From Fibrobacter intestinalis (GTDB lineage Bacteria; Fibrobacterota; Fibrobacteria; Fibrobacterales; Fibrobacteraceae): DNA of 64,000 nt. Of the stretch, positions 25,749-34,413 are shown piece by piece. The position numbers and the translations under genes were made by a program. Each line of letters begins with the position of its first letter. Position 1 is the first letter of the stretch. The DNA lies in contig NZ_FUWU01000008.1 of assembly GCF_900167415.1 (NCBI RefSeq), forward strand, positions 18,444 through 82,443, read 5' to 3'. Under the pieces are notes generated by a model. It was not told the origin of the DNA, did not search any database, and was given only the letters and a program-made list of their open reading frames with translations.

Positions 25749-26708
25749 TCAAAACTTTCGACTTATCACAAACATAATCATCGACAGCATCCACTCGTGC
25801 CCGGTCCGTTCCTGCAGAAGTTCCTGGTTGCTTTCATAGCGGACGTTTCGGTATTTACGGTTGCGGGAAACGACCGTCATCAGCATTCCCGCCCAATTTT
25901 CGTTCAACTTGACGGCAAGCCGAGGAGTGACATGGATGCGCTTGAACTCCGGGTCGTAGGGATCATAGACAGCATCATAATCGGACTTGTGCATAATCCC
26001 TTGAACGCCATAGGAGACCATCGCCATGGGAAAATGCGCAAACGGCAAAAGGCAAATGAACGTCGCCCCGTATTGCCAGCTGTAACCGTTTGCGGCAATC
26101 TCCGTCCCCACTTTCCAGACTTCCCCGTCGTCCGCACCCGTATAGCGCATGTAAGTCAAAGTCGCTCCCGGTTTCAGAATCCATTTCGTCCAGGCGGTCT
26201 TGGGAAGGAACGCCATCAGCGGGATGGAAAGCGTCGCATGGTAGTTCACGCCCAAAAGGAATCGCGTCATGAACGCATCGCAATCGTAGTCCTTTTTTTC
26301 CGGATTGTAGGTTCCCATGAAAGTCGCTACGCTCCCATAGTTGATGGCCGTGCTGACGTTCCCTTGAACGCCCACTTCCAAAAGGTGCAAGAATTCAAAG
26401 GAGAGGTCGCTCCGAATCCCGAGCCCGAACAAAAAAAGATCCCCGTTCAAAGAAGCCTTGGGCGTTATCCACTTCCCAAAATCCCGCTGCGCCCGCAAGC
26501 TCGTATTCCAACCCATGGGCGACGCCGTGAGAAAAAAGGGCCACTTGTGCAGGGATTCCGAATTGCGCAAGGACTGGTGCGGCAAGAAAATGCCTACAAA
26601 GGAAAAGCGGTTTTCCAGCTCCGTTTTCCACGAAGAAGAATCGGCACCCTCCGCGGCAAATAAAATGGTCGCCCAGAGCAGGACTATCAAACAAAAGCGA
26701 AAACGCAT
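25749..26708 (-). CDS. Probable outer-membrane beta-barrel protein of unknown function
   Basis: The 319-residue product begins with MRFRFCLIVLLWATILFAA, a clear signal peptide. The mature part is rich in alternating aromatic and small residues with many Tyr, Trp and Gly, and it ends in Phe (MFVISRKF), as do many outer-membrane barrels. No family motif was recognised. I chose the ATG at 26708 because GGAAG lies upstream and the signal sequence starts there; the frame can be extended to 26789 but would bury the signal. It is divergent from the zinc-ribbon gene. Confidence 0.75.
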   Translation of the reverse strand: MRFRFCLIVLLWATILFAAEGADSSSWKTELENRFSFVGIFLPHQSLRNSESLHKWPFFLTASPMGWNTSLRAQRDFGKWITPKASLNGDLFLFGLGIRSDLSFEFLHLLEVGVQGNVSTAINYGSVATFMGTYNPEKKDYDCDAFMTRFLLGVNYHATLSIPLMAFLPKTAWTKWILKPGATLTYMRYTGADDGEVWKVGTEIAANGYSWQYGATFICLLPFAHFPMAMVSYGVQGIMHKSDYDAVYDPYDPEFKRIHVTPRLAVKLNENWAGMLMTVVSRNRKYRNVRYESNQELLQERTGHEWMLSMIMFVISRKF

Positions 26709-26759
26709 AAAACAGGCTTCCAATATACAAAAACAGATGGCTGCCCGCCGAAGAAAACC

Positions 26760-26765
26760 TATATT
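26760..26765 (+). promoter_or_regulatory. Candidate -10 element TATATT six bases before a start codon
   Basis: TATATT ends six bases before the ATG at 26772, the same spacing as at 22179-22191. No ribosome-binding site lies between, so a leaderless transcript is possible. Confidence 0.3.
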
Positions 26766-26771
26766 CCGACT

Positions 26772-27014
26772 ATGAAAATTTGTCCTCATTGCGGCGCCGA
26801 GTTGAAAGACAAGGCGACATTTTGCAAAGAATGCGGCAGCGATACCGAAACCGGCTGGAAAGAGGGGGCCGAATTTGTGGACTTGGAGACTCCCGATTAC
26901 GATGAAATTGTAGAGAACGAATTTGGCAAGCGAAATCGCTGGAGTTCAAAAATCGCTTCGCTTTTCGTCGTCGGCATTTTGCTTTTCGCCTTCGTCCTCG
27001 CCTTTATTTTTTGA
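26772..27014 (+). CDS. Small zinc-ribbon membrane protein
   Basis: This 80-residue protein has an N-terminal zinc ribbon with Cys4, Cys7, Cys18 and Cys21 (CPHCGAEL and CKECGSD), an acidic middle, and one C-terminal transmembrane helix (residues about 62-79). The zinc ribbon should face the cytoplasm. Such tail-anchored zinc-ribbon proteins are common and mostly uncharacterised. Its last 11 bases overlap the end of the convergent histidine kinase gene. Confidence 0.8.
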   Translation: MKICPHCGAELKDKATFCKECGSDTETGWKEGAEFVDLETPDYDEIVENEFGKRNRWSSKIASLFVVGILLFAFVLAFIF

Positions 27015-30000
27015 ACGTTTTCAGTTTCTGCAAGATGGCTTCTGCCGATTCAAAATCGAAATCCTCGACCGCTTTTTCCAAAAGACGAATAAAATCCATT
27101 CTGGCTTCGTCAAATCGGATGTGGGACACGGTTTTGATAGCGGCGCGGCAACTAGACGGAATAGCGTCTCGGACGGCAGATTCCAACATTTGAATCGCTT
27201 TGTCCAATTTTTCTTCCGCATCCGGATCGTCCACCAGTTTTTCATTTTGTTCACCGATACACTCCGCAGCTAGCGGAATCGCTTTGCGCAGGCGTTCAAT
27301 GATGGTTTGCAAGTTCTTATTCAAAGCGGACCACGGCGTAAACTTCAATTCTTCACTCTCATTCGTAATCTGCGCTTCGATTTTGGCAAAAGCGGCCTGC
27401 AAAGCGGAGCATCCGATAGTTCCCGTTATGCCCTTGAGCGTATGCGCCATACGGACGCTGTTTTCCCTGTCGCCATTTTGAATCAACTCTTGAATTTCGG
27501 TCACGTAGCCATCGAAATTTTCCACAAACCGGCGAATGACTTTCAGGTATATCGCCTTGTTGCCCGCAGAATGGTACAGTCCAAGAGAAACGTCGAGGTC
27601 GGGAATCTTTTCAAAAAGGGAAAGGAAAGGATCCTTGGGCGAGACGGACGCCGAATTTTCCGTTTCGTCATTTTCCACGGGAGCCGTTTCTTCACAAGGA
27701 ATCCAGCGGGCGATTTCTTTGTAAAGTTCCGTCGGATCAATGGGTTTTGTAACGTGCGCATTTAAACCGGCGGCAAGGCTTTTTTCCTTGTCCCCTTGCA
27801 AAGCGTAAGCGCTCATGGCGATAATGGGAAGATCCTTCTTTTCGGCATCGGGCAAAGCGCGAATCAAACGCGTCGCTTCAAAGCCGTCCATAATGGGCAT
27901 CTGCAAGTCCATCAGCACGAGGACGTAAGAATTCTTTTTGAGAGCTTCCAGGCCCTCCTTGCCGTTGTTCGCCACATCCACATCCAAACCGACGCGCGTC
28001 AAAAGCTCGACGGCGAGTTCCTGGTTCAAAATATTGTCTTCTACCAGCAGGACTTTGCTTAGTTTGAACCGGTAAGCATCCTGCGCCCGCGGCTTCACAG
28101 AAAATTCCTTCTCCACGGGAGAGAATCCCAAAGTTTCTTCCAAGGCGTTTTGGAAATCGGAGAGCAAAAAGGGCTTGGGCAAATAATTCAATCCAGCCGC
28201 TCGAGCAGCCTGCAAACGGGATTCATCATTTTTCATGCCAATCCCTAAAATCGGCGGCAACGCCATTCCTTTATTTTTCAGATGCTCGACAAAGCGGTCG
28301 GCGGGAGTGTCGTCGGCATCCCAGGAAAGAACAAACGCATCGTAAAATCCACTTCCCCGTTCTTGAATCTTTTCTTCCGCGTCCTCGGCCAAACCACTCG
28401 CATCGACCTGCAAATTCAAATCTTCGCACATCTTTTCGAGAATGGAACGGGAACAAGAATTCGAATCCAACAGCAGGAGCCGCTTCCCTTGCAAGGGAGA
28501 AGGTTTAGCCATTTCTTCCGGCTCTTCCGCCATGTCGAATGTGAGCGTAAAATAAAATTCGCTTCCCATTCCAGCTTCGCTGCGAACCTGCAAATTTCCG
28601 CCCATCAGTTCCACAAGGGAACGCGAAATCGCCAGCCCCAGTCCTGTTCCTCCGTATTTCCGGGTCGTAGAGCCTTCTGCCTGGGAGAACATCTGGAAAA
28701 GTTTTGCGGTCTGCTCCGGAGTCATGCCGATTCCAGAATCCACGACCCCAACCCAAATCGTGACTTGGGAAGCCTCTTGCTTGACGACTTCCATTTTAAG
28801 GAGCACCTGCCCTTTTTCGGTAAATTTTTCCGCATTGTTGATCAGATTGATAAGAATCTGGGAAAAATGCAAGGGGTCGCCCAGAATGCGCTTGGGAATT
28901 CTAGAATCGATGTCGGCCAAAAGCTCGATGGATTTTCTCGCGATGCGGACAACGGTAATCGACAGCACGTTGGAAACGCACTCCCGCAAATCAAACGGGA
29001 TATGCTCCAGTTCCTGTTTTTTTGCTTCGATTTTGGAATAATCCAAGATATTGTTGATTATGCCCAGAAGGGATTTTGCCGCATAGGAAATGCGATCCAG
29101 ATAATGTTCCTGCTGCGGGTTCAGCTCGGTAGAAAGAACCAGATCCGACATCCCGATGATCGCGTTCATCGGTGTGCGGATTTCGTGGCTCATATTCGCC
29201 AAAAATTCACTCTTCGCCCGGGTCGCATCCTTCGCTTCCTGCTCGGCGCGCATAATGGGCGTAATGTCCGTAAGGAAAAAGAGATATCCCATCTCGCTCG
29301 AATCTTTGGAACGCAAGACGGACCCTTCGCCCCGGCACCAAATCCGTTTTCCATTAGGGAGCATCACTTCAAAATTTTCATTCCACAAAGCCCCGCTTTC
29401 CAAAGCCGCCAGCGGTTTTTCCAAAATCGTCCGCGAAATACCGATGGAAGGCAAATCGTCATAGAAGACGCCGACAAGTTGATCCCTGCGGATATTGAAA
29501 AGCTCGCAAATCCTTTTCGAAACGTAAATTATCTTCATGCTGTTGTCGAAAATGATAATCGTATTTTGGGAAGACTCCATAATGGAATCCAAAATGGATT
29601 CTTTCTGAACCGCCGAAGTTTCATCCGATACCAAAAAGAGATAGCGCACCGAGGCATCGTCTTCCAGCAGCAAATTGAAAGAGACGTTCCACCAGAGGAT
29701 TTTCCCGTCATTCCTCTGCACGACGATTTCATGCGACCCGATTTCGCTGGCCTGCGGTGCCGCCGTTTTTTGCGCATTCAGTACAAAGTCCTTGAACTCC
29801 GGATTGGGAATGATGTCCCACAGGATTTTTCCCTGCAAATCGTGCCAGTCGTCTCCGCCTCGGACATTGGCGATATTGGAACTCGCCCGCAAAACGCGAA
29901 AATGGTTGTCCGTCAAAATCAGAGAAAAATACTTGCTTCCCAAAATCGCATCGAAGAGAGAGCTCGAATTGGTGCTGTCCGTCAAATCTTTGGAAATCAT

Positions 30001-30951
30001 CCGACGGAACAAAATCTGGCTGACAATGATTGTCATCACAATTAAAAAGAGAATGCAGATGCCCGAAAACAGGGTGAAATTCCACATCTTCTGGCTGAAA
30101 AGCGAAGCCGTCTTGTTTTGCGGAACAATATGCACCAGGTGAAACGGCAATTTATTGACGGGCGCGAGCAACGCCATATATTGCCGACCGTCTTTATCTT
30201 TCAATTCAAAATTGACTACGCCCGAGCTCGAAAGCGTGTCCACGTCGTATAAATTCCGAACGGGTTCCAAAAGGGCGTGGACACTGTCCAGCGTAATATC
30301 GCCAAGACTTGTGCGATACGGAAAATAGGTGCACACGCTGTCCGTTTCATTATTTAAAAGAACAGTCACGCCCCCGCTCTCTTTAGCAAGCGCAGAAATC
30401 GTCGAACGAAAATCGTTTACATCTATATCTTCCGCAATCACACCCCGAATGCGATTCTGCCGTTTCCACACGGGCAAAGACAAAGTGAGCACCCGACGCT
30501 CCGCGCTAAAATTCCAATTCGGACCAGAATAGGCGAAACCCTTGTTGCGGCTGGATTCCAAAAACCAGGATTTAGTACGAAACTCCGGATGGTCCGGGTC
30601 CCCACCGCGATACCCCTTGGCGCTGACGAACGCCCCGTCCGCCCCTCCGTAATAGACATCGACTACATTTTGCTTTTTGCATTCCGCTAAAAGCGACGCG
30701 CGCAAATTGGACGGCAGACGATGCGCAATTTTTCCATGAAACCGCTGAAAAGGAACCGCATAAAAAGAAACCTTTTCTTCAAAGGACTGCGCCATCTGCT
30801 GCAAAACCTTGCCGGATTCCGAATAGGCGTTTTCAAATAAAAACGAGCGCATATAGGCGGTAAAAACGATAAAGCCTATAAGCATCGCAATCAAAACGGG
30901 AAATGTATAAATCCAAATAATCCGGGAACTTAAAGCACGCTTCGTACTCAT
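27004..30951 (-). CDS. Hybrid sensor histidine kinase with two receiver domains and HPt
   Basis: This 1315-residue inner-membrane kinase has TM1 (about 10-33), a periplasmic dCache-like sensor, TM2 (about 288-313), two PAS domains, then HisKA with His589 (SHEIRTPMNAI). The HATPase part shows NNAEKF, DSGIGM and GGTGLGLAI. Receiver 1 looks inactive: the phospho-acceptor Asp is Ser876 (AFVLSWDAD). Receiver 2 is intact with Asp1015 (LVLMDLQMPIMDG). An HPt domain carries His1170 (MAHTLKGITG), and a helical tail of about 100 residues follows. The ATG at 30951 overlaps the stop of the upstream HD-GYP regulator as ATGA; a TTG at 30954 is also in frame. The pair is probably one signalling unit. Confidence 0.95.
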   Translation of the reverse strand: MSTKRALSSRIIWIYTFPVLIAMLIGFIVFTAYMRSFLFENAYSESGKVLQQMAQSFEEKVSFYAVPFQRFHGKIAHRLPSNLRASLLAECKKQNVVDVYYGGADGAFVSAKGYRGGDPDHPEFRTKSWFLESSRNKGFAYSGPNWNFSAERRVLTLSLPVWKRQNRIRGVIAEDIDVNDFRSTISALAKESGGVTVLLNNETDSVCTYFPYRTSLGDITLDSVHALLEPVRNLYDVDTLSSSGVVNFELKDKDGRQYMALLAPVNKLPFHLVHIVPQNKTASLFSQKMWNFTLFSGICILFLIVMTIIVSQILFRRMISKDLTDSTNSSSLFDAILGSKYFSLILTDNHFRVLRASSNIANVRGGDDWHDLQGKILWDIIPNPEFKDFVLNAQKTAAPQASEIGSHEIVVQRNDGKILWWNVSFNLLLEDDASVRYLFLVSDETSAVQKESILDSIMESSQNTIIIFDNSMKIIYVSKRICELFNIRRDQLVGVFYDDLPSIGISRTILEKPLAALESGALWNENFEVMLPNGKRIWCRGEGSVLRSKDSSEMGYLFFLTDITPIMRAEQEAKDATRAKSEFLANMSHEIRTPMNAIIGMSDLVLSTELNPQQEHYLDRISYAAKSLLGIINNILDYSKIEAKKQELEHIPFDLRECVSNVLSITVVRIARKSIELLADIDSRIPKRILGDPLHFSQILINLINNAEKFTEKGQVLLKMEVVKQEASQVTIWVGVVDSGIGMTPEQTAKLFQMFSQAEGSTTRKYGGTGLGLAISRSLVELMGGNLQVRSEAGMGSEFYFTLTFDMAEEPEEMAKPSPLQGKRLLLLDSNSCSRSILEKMCEDLNLQVDASGLAEDAEEKIQERGSGFYDAFVLSWDADDTPADRFVEHLKNKGMALPPILGIGMKNDESRLQAARAAGLNYLPKPFLLSDFQNALEETLGFSPVEKEFSVKPRAQDAYRFKLSKVLLVEDNILNQELAVELLTRVGLDVDVANNGKEGLEALKKNSYVLVLMDLQMPIMDGFEATRLIRALPDAEKKDLPIIAMSAYALQGDKEKSLAAGLNAHVTKPIDPTELYKEIARWIPCEETAPVENDETENSASVSPKDPFLSLFEKIPDLDVSLGLYHSAGNKAIYLKVIRRFVENFDGYVTEIQELIQNGDRENSVRMAHTLKGITGTIGCSALQAAFAKIEAQITNESEELKFTPWSALNKNLQTIIERLRKAIPLAAECIGEQNEKLVDDPDAEEKLDKAIQMLESAVRDAIPSSCRAAIKTVSHIRFDEARMDFIRLLEKAVEDFDFESAEAILQKLKTFKK

Positions 30952-32039
30952 CAATCAGCAAAACCTTTATACAGTTCGGGAAGATCGTCCGCAAAAGATT
31001 CAAACGCGCGAACGACTTCTGGGTCAAAATGCGTGCCGCTGCCTTCGCGAATAATGCGAACGGATTCTTCGTGAGAAAGCGCATTTTTATAGACCCGCTT
31101 GGAAACCAGCGCGTCATAGACGTCGGCAACGGCCATCATGCGGGCGCAAAGCGGGATGGCATTCCCAGAAAGCCCCAGCGGATATCCCGAACCGTCCCAT
31201 TTTTCATGGTGAAATTTCGCAATGTTGGCGGCAATGATAACCATCGGATTGTTATTCAATTCCTGCGTAGCGGAAAGCAGCACCTGATAACCCAAAATCG
31301 TGTGCTTCTTCATCATCATCCGCTCTTCCAAAGAAAGCGCTCCCGTTTTCCGCAAAATATCGTCCGGAATGCCGACTTTGCCGATATCGTGAAGAGGTGC
31401 CGCAATCGCATACTCTTCAATGGTTTCTTCATCCGGCAATTCCTTTTTGAACGCGTCGTATTGGCTCATGACTTGAGCGAGCTTTTTCACAATCATCTGC
31501 GTGCGTCGCAAATGCGTGCCGGTTTCATTGTCGCGGAATTCCGCAAGAGCGCCAAGACTCGTCAGCATCACCTGCAAAGTCTTTTGCAAATCCTTGGTCT
31601 TTTGAGAAAGCTGGACGGTGCGTTCATCCACCAAATCCAAAAGGCGATCCCGAAAAAACTTGCGTTCCAGATGATTGCGAATGCGCAAGCGCAGCAGGCC
31701 CTGATTAAAAGGCTTGGTCACATAGTCGTCCGCCCCCAAGGAAAGCCCCTTCATTTCGCTGTCGCTTTCCGCCTGGGCGGTTAAAAAGATGACGGGGATA
31801 TTTTTGCAGGAAGGAATTTCGCGCAAACGGCGAAATGTTTCGTAGCCGTCCATTTCCGGCATCATCACATCCAGAAGAATCAAATCCGGCAGACTGCGTT
31901 CCGCCAATTCAAGCGCGCGCTTTCCGCTTAAAGCGACGTGGACGTCGTAATTTTCCTGTTCCAAAACCCCAACCAAAACCTCGATGTTCGGTTTCGTATC
32001 ATCTACGACTAAAATTTGGGGTCTGCTTTTATCTTCCAT
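30951..32039 (-). CDS. Response regulator with HD-GYP c-di-GMP phosphodiesterase domain
   Basis: Residues 1-120 form a receiver with the acidic pair VVDD and the phospho-acceptor Asp57 (LILLDVMMPEMDG). A coiled-coil linker joins it to an HD-GYP domain that retains AAPLHDIGKVGIPD, the metal-binding His residues in KKHTILGY and FHHEKWDGSGYP, and MAVADVYDAL. It should hydrolyse cyclic di-GMP to linear products under control of phosphorylation. It precedes and overlaps the hybrid kinase gene by four bases, so the two are very likely co-expressed. Confidence 0.95.
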   Translation of the reverse strand: MEDKSRPQILVVDDTKPNIEVLVGVLEQENYDVHVALSGKRALELAERSLPDLILLDVMMPEMDGYETFRRLREIPSCKNIPVIFLTAQAESDSEMKGLSLGADDYVTKPFNQGLLRLRIRNHLERKFFRDRLLDLVDERTVQLSQKTKDLQKTLQVMLTSLGALAEFRDNETGTHLRRTQMIVKKLAQVMSQYDAFKKELPDEETIEEYAIAAPLHDIGKVGIPDDILRKTGALSLEERMMMKKHTILGYQVLLSATQELNNNPMVIIAANIAKFHHEKWDGSGYPLGLSGNAIPLCARMMAVADVYDALVSKRVYKNALSHEESVRIIREGSGTHFDPEVVRAFESFADDLPELYKGFAD

Positions 32040-32060
32040 ATAGGAATAATCTATTCTATT

Positions 32061-32090
32061 TTAATACAAAATAGCTAAAGGTTAGTACAA
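32061..32090 (-). promoter_or_regulatory. Candidate promoter of the HD-GYP / hybrid kinase operon
   Basis: On the minus strand TTGTAC and TATTAA are separated by 18 bases. The -10 hexamer overlaps a perfect inverted repeat, CTATTTT and AAAATAG with a five-base centre at 32056-32074, which could be an operator. The start codon is 22 bases further down. Confidence 0.4.
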
Positions 32091-32110
32091 CATGGAATAG
32101 TAAAAAAGGC

Positions 32111-33724
32111 TTACAAATCCTTGATGACCATAATCCCGCTTCTTCCGATTTTTGGAAACGGTTTCATTCCCTCGCCGCCCTTGCCGCTATCAAGCACATC
32201 GAGCAGTTCGCCTTCCGAAGAATACAAATGCAATTCCCACGGACCTGCCGGCGTATTGAAATACCCGGAATTTTTCTGCACGTTGCGTTGGAAACTCCTG
32301 TTCAGACGATCCGTGACGCTGCGGGCCTGCACGAGGGAAACGTCGGCAAGAGTCCAGCCGATGTCGCTTCCGCCCATGTCAAAAATCAACACGGCGTTTT
32401 CGTCCGTCGGCTCCTTCATCGTGAACTTCCAGCTGAAATCCTGCCAGCTCGTCGAAAGATCCAAAAAACGACCGTTCGCGTAAGGGACGTATTCTTTGGT
32501 CGCCCGCTTGATGTCCACATTCAATGTGCGCGGCCTGTCGGCCTTGGCCCGCATACTGAAAACGTAAGTGACGCCGTTGCGCAAAGAAAAGCTCTGCCGA
32601 AACTGCAAATTCCAGGATTCTTTGCCCGAATCCACAATGCCGAAATGGACGACGCCGTTTTTAACATTCGCATTCGCCTTGCCTCCCCAGAAATCCGCAG
32701 TCCATCCGTCCAAACCGTCCTTGAAATCGCCATTGGCAATGAGGTTGCGGCCTCTGTCCGAAACCCCGGTCGAAAAATCCGCATTTTGAATAAACGCCGG
32801 AATGACACTCGTATTCTGGATGCCCAAAGGACTGTCCACGCAGACTTCCCTGCCCCAGCCGACGAGGGTGTTGAAAGAACCGTGCGTCGTCATGTCCATC
32901 TCGGGACTGTCGAAATTTCCCGGTCCCCAACTCCACGACAACCAGCCGATTTCCAAACGTTCCGCTTCCGCCATGATGAATTTATACGGAATTTCCCGAG
33001 CACCATTCACGGCAACAGGCGCAAATTCTCCGATAATCAACGGCAGATTGCGGGACACCGATTCTTCCAAAACTCCCGTGATGCGTTCCCGGACCGTCGC
33101 ATAGCCCGTCTTTTCCGGATTGTGCCGTTCCGTGGGCCACCACATGTGGATGTCAAAAATCAAATTGTGTTCCGGATCGGACGACAAAAGTCGCGCACCC
33201 TGTTCCAGAATATTTTTAGAATTCTGTCCCCAGTTGTCCGCATCGACAATCAATGGAACCCGAATCCCCGCAGCCCGCATCCGCGTTACCGCCGAAGTGT
33301 AAGCTTCGTAAAATTCTTCGCCGCTTTCCTCTTCGCCGCCCACTTCGTTTCCGATATTGACCAGCAGATATTCCTGATGGTCCTGTATCAGCTGGACGGC
33401 ATCTTCCCGCGTCCAGAAGTTTACCAATTCCGGCAAGCGTGTCCACTGCCCCGTCGCATCGTGGAGTTCCACAATCGGAATCATGCTATTGACAATGCTT
33501 TCATCGACAATGTGGTACAAATCCGAAATCCGCCCGTGCATATTCCATACGATACGGACGCAGTTCGCACCCGTCTTGGCGATTTCCGGAATGGACTTTC
33601 CTTCGCGATCCGTCCAAATGAACATGTGGTTCACGCCGCGAAGTATGACTTTTTCATTGTCCTTGGTATAAAGGAAGCGCCCCTGAACAAAAAAGCCCGG
33701 TTTTGAATTATTGACAGATTCCAT
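32111..33724 (-). CDS. GH5-family glycoside hydrolase with CBM4/9-like module, no signal peptide
   Basis: The 537-residue protein has a GH5 TIM barrel at about residues 10-290 and resembles endo-mannanases (PGFFVQGRFLY, LRGVNH). The acid/base Glu127 lies in LVNIGNEVGG and the nucleophile Glu233 in LIIGEFAPV. Residues about 315-450 look like a CBM4/9 carbohydrate-binding module (LIANGDFKDGLDGW). About 60 C-terminal residues follow (GPWELHLYSSEG). The ATG at 33724 is preceded by AAAGG at a good distance. No signal peptide precedes the barrel and an in-frame TGA upstream rules out a longer N-terminus, which is unusual for a polysaccharide-degrading enzyme. The substrate is inferred. Confidence 0.88.
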   Translation of the reverse strand: MESVNNSKPGFFVQGRFLYTKDNEKVILRGVNHMFIWTDREGKSIPEIAKTGANCVRIVWNMHGRISDLYHIVDESIVNSMIPIVELHDATGQWTRLPELVNFWTREDAVQLIQDHQEYLLVNIGNEVGGEEESGEEFYEAYTSAVTRMRAAGIRVPLIVDADNWGQNSKNILEQGARLLSSDPEHNLIFDIHMWWPTERHNPEKTGYATVRERITGVLEESVSRNLPLIIGEFAPVAVNGAREIPYKFIMAEAERLEIGWLSWSWGPGNFDSPEMDMTTHGSFNTLVGWGREVCVDSPLGIQNTSVIPAFIQNADFSTGVSDRGRNLIANGDFKDGLDGWTADFWGGKANANVKNGVVHFGIVDSGKESWNLQFRQSFSLRNGVTYVFSMRAKADRPRTLNVDIKRATKEYVPYANGRFLDLSTSWQDFSWKFTMKEPTDENAVLIFDMGGSDIGWTLADVSLVQARSVTDRLNRSFQRNVQKNSGYFNTPAGPWELHLYSSEGELLDVLDSGKGGEGMKPFPKIGRSGIMVIKDL

Positions 33725-33891
33725 CTGAACACCTTTCAAAAAAAATTGATTCCTTGCTCAAAATAAGAAAAAAAAGTCGGAACGTTCAAAGGAATTTCAC
33801 GTCGGCTTTAAAAATCGAAGCGCGGACGAACATGTCGCCCGCAATCCGGGATTTTCCTATTCGCAAACGGGAAAATCGACCGTCGTTTGAA

Positions 33892-34332
33892 TCAATTCGA
33901 TTGGGATTCGAACGCGTATTTCTCGCGATAATAGCTCAACATATCGTCCGCATTGCGGAACGCTCCCCGTTTGACGGCGCTGCGCACTTCGGGATCCGTA
34001 CGCACCAGCTTGCGAAGACGCGAATCAATGTCCCGGAAAAAGAGTTCATTGGAGGCCTGATCGATGTTGTGCTGGGAATAATTCAAGTGGTAACGGCGTT
34101 CCAGCATCTGGAAAAGATCCGTCTGGCACTGGTTATCGGGCGGATTCCTTTTGAGAATGGGCTCGTAGCATTGGGAAATATAGGACTGCTTCATGCTGAC
34201 AATCATATTGTCAATCTTCGGGATGTTGCGCGAACTGTCCGAATGGGTGGCAAGCTCCGCTTTGGGCAAAGAAGAGGAACAGGCGACAAAAATAGCCGCA
34301 AAACCAATGACAGCAATCCAACGACCAAACAT
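33892..34332 (-). CDS. Predicted lipoprotein of unknown function
   Basis: This 146-residue protein starts MFGRWIAVIGFAAIFVAC with a lipobox ending at Cys18, followed by a Ser-rich linker. The mature domain is charged and helical, with two Cys (SQCYEP, NQCQTD) that could pair. AGGAG just upstream fixes the ATG at 34332, although the frame can be extended. I do not recognise the family. It is alone between the GH5 gene and the M23 peptidase. Confidence 0.75.
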   Translation of the reverse strand: MFGRWIAVIGFAAIFVACSSSLPKAELATHSDSSRNIPKIDNMIVSMKQSYISQCYEPILKRNPPDNQCQTDLFQMLERRYHLNYSQHNIDQASNELFFRDIDSRLRKLVRTDPEVRSAVKRGAFRNADDMLSYYREKYAFESQSN

Positions 34333-34413
34333 GAAAACTCCTATGTAATTTTCCCAGCCCGCACTAAAGTTACCTAATTCCAACCAAATTTAGGGGCATC
34401 TTTTTGTGAATTT

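Noticed and set aside
28282..30045. Open frame of 587 codons opposite the hybrid kinase
   Set aside because: The kinase on the minus strand carries all family motifs; this frame is its shadow.
32228..33706. Open frame of 492 codons opposite the GH5 gene
   Set aside because: Shadow of the glycanase, with no motif or start signal.
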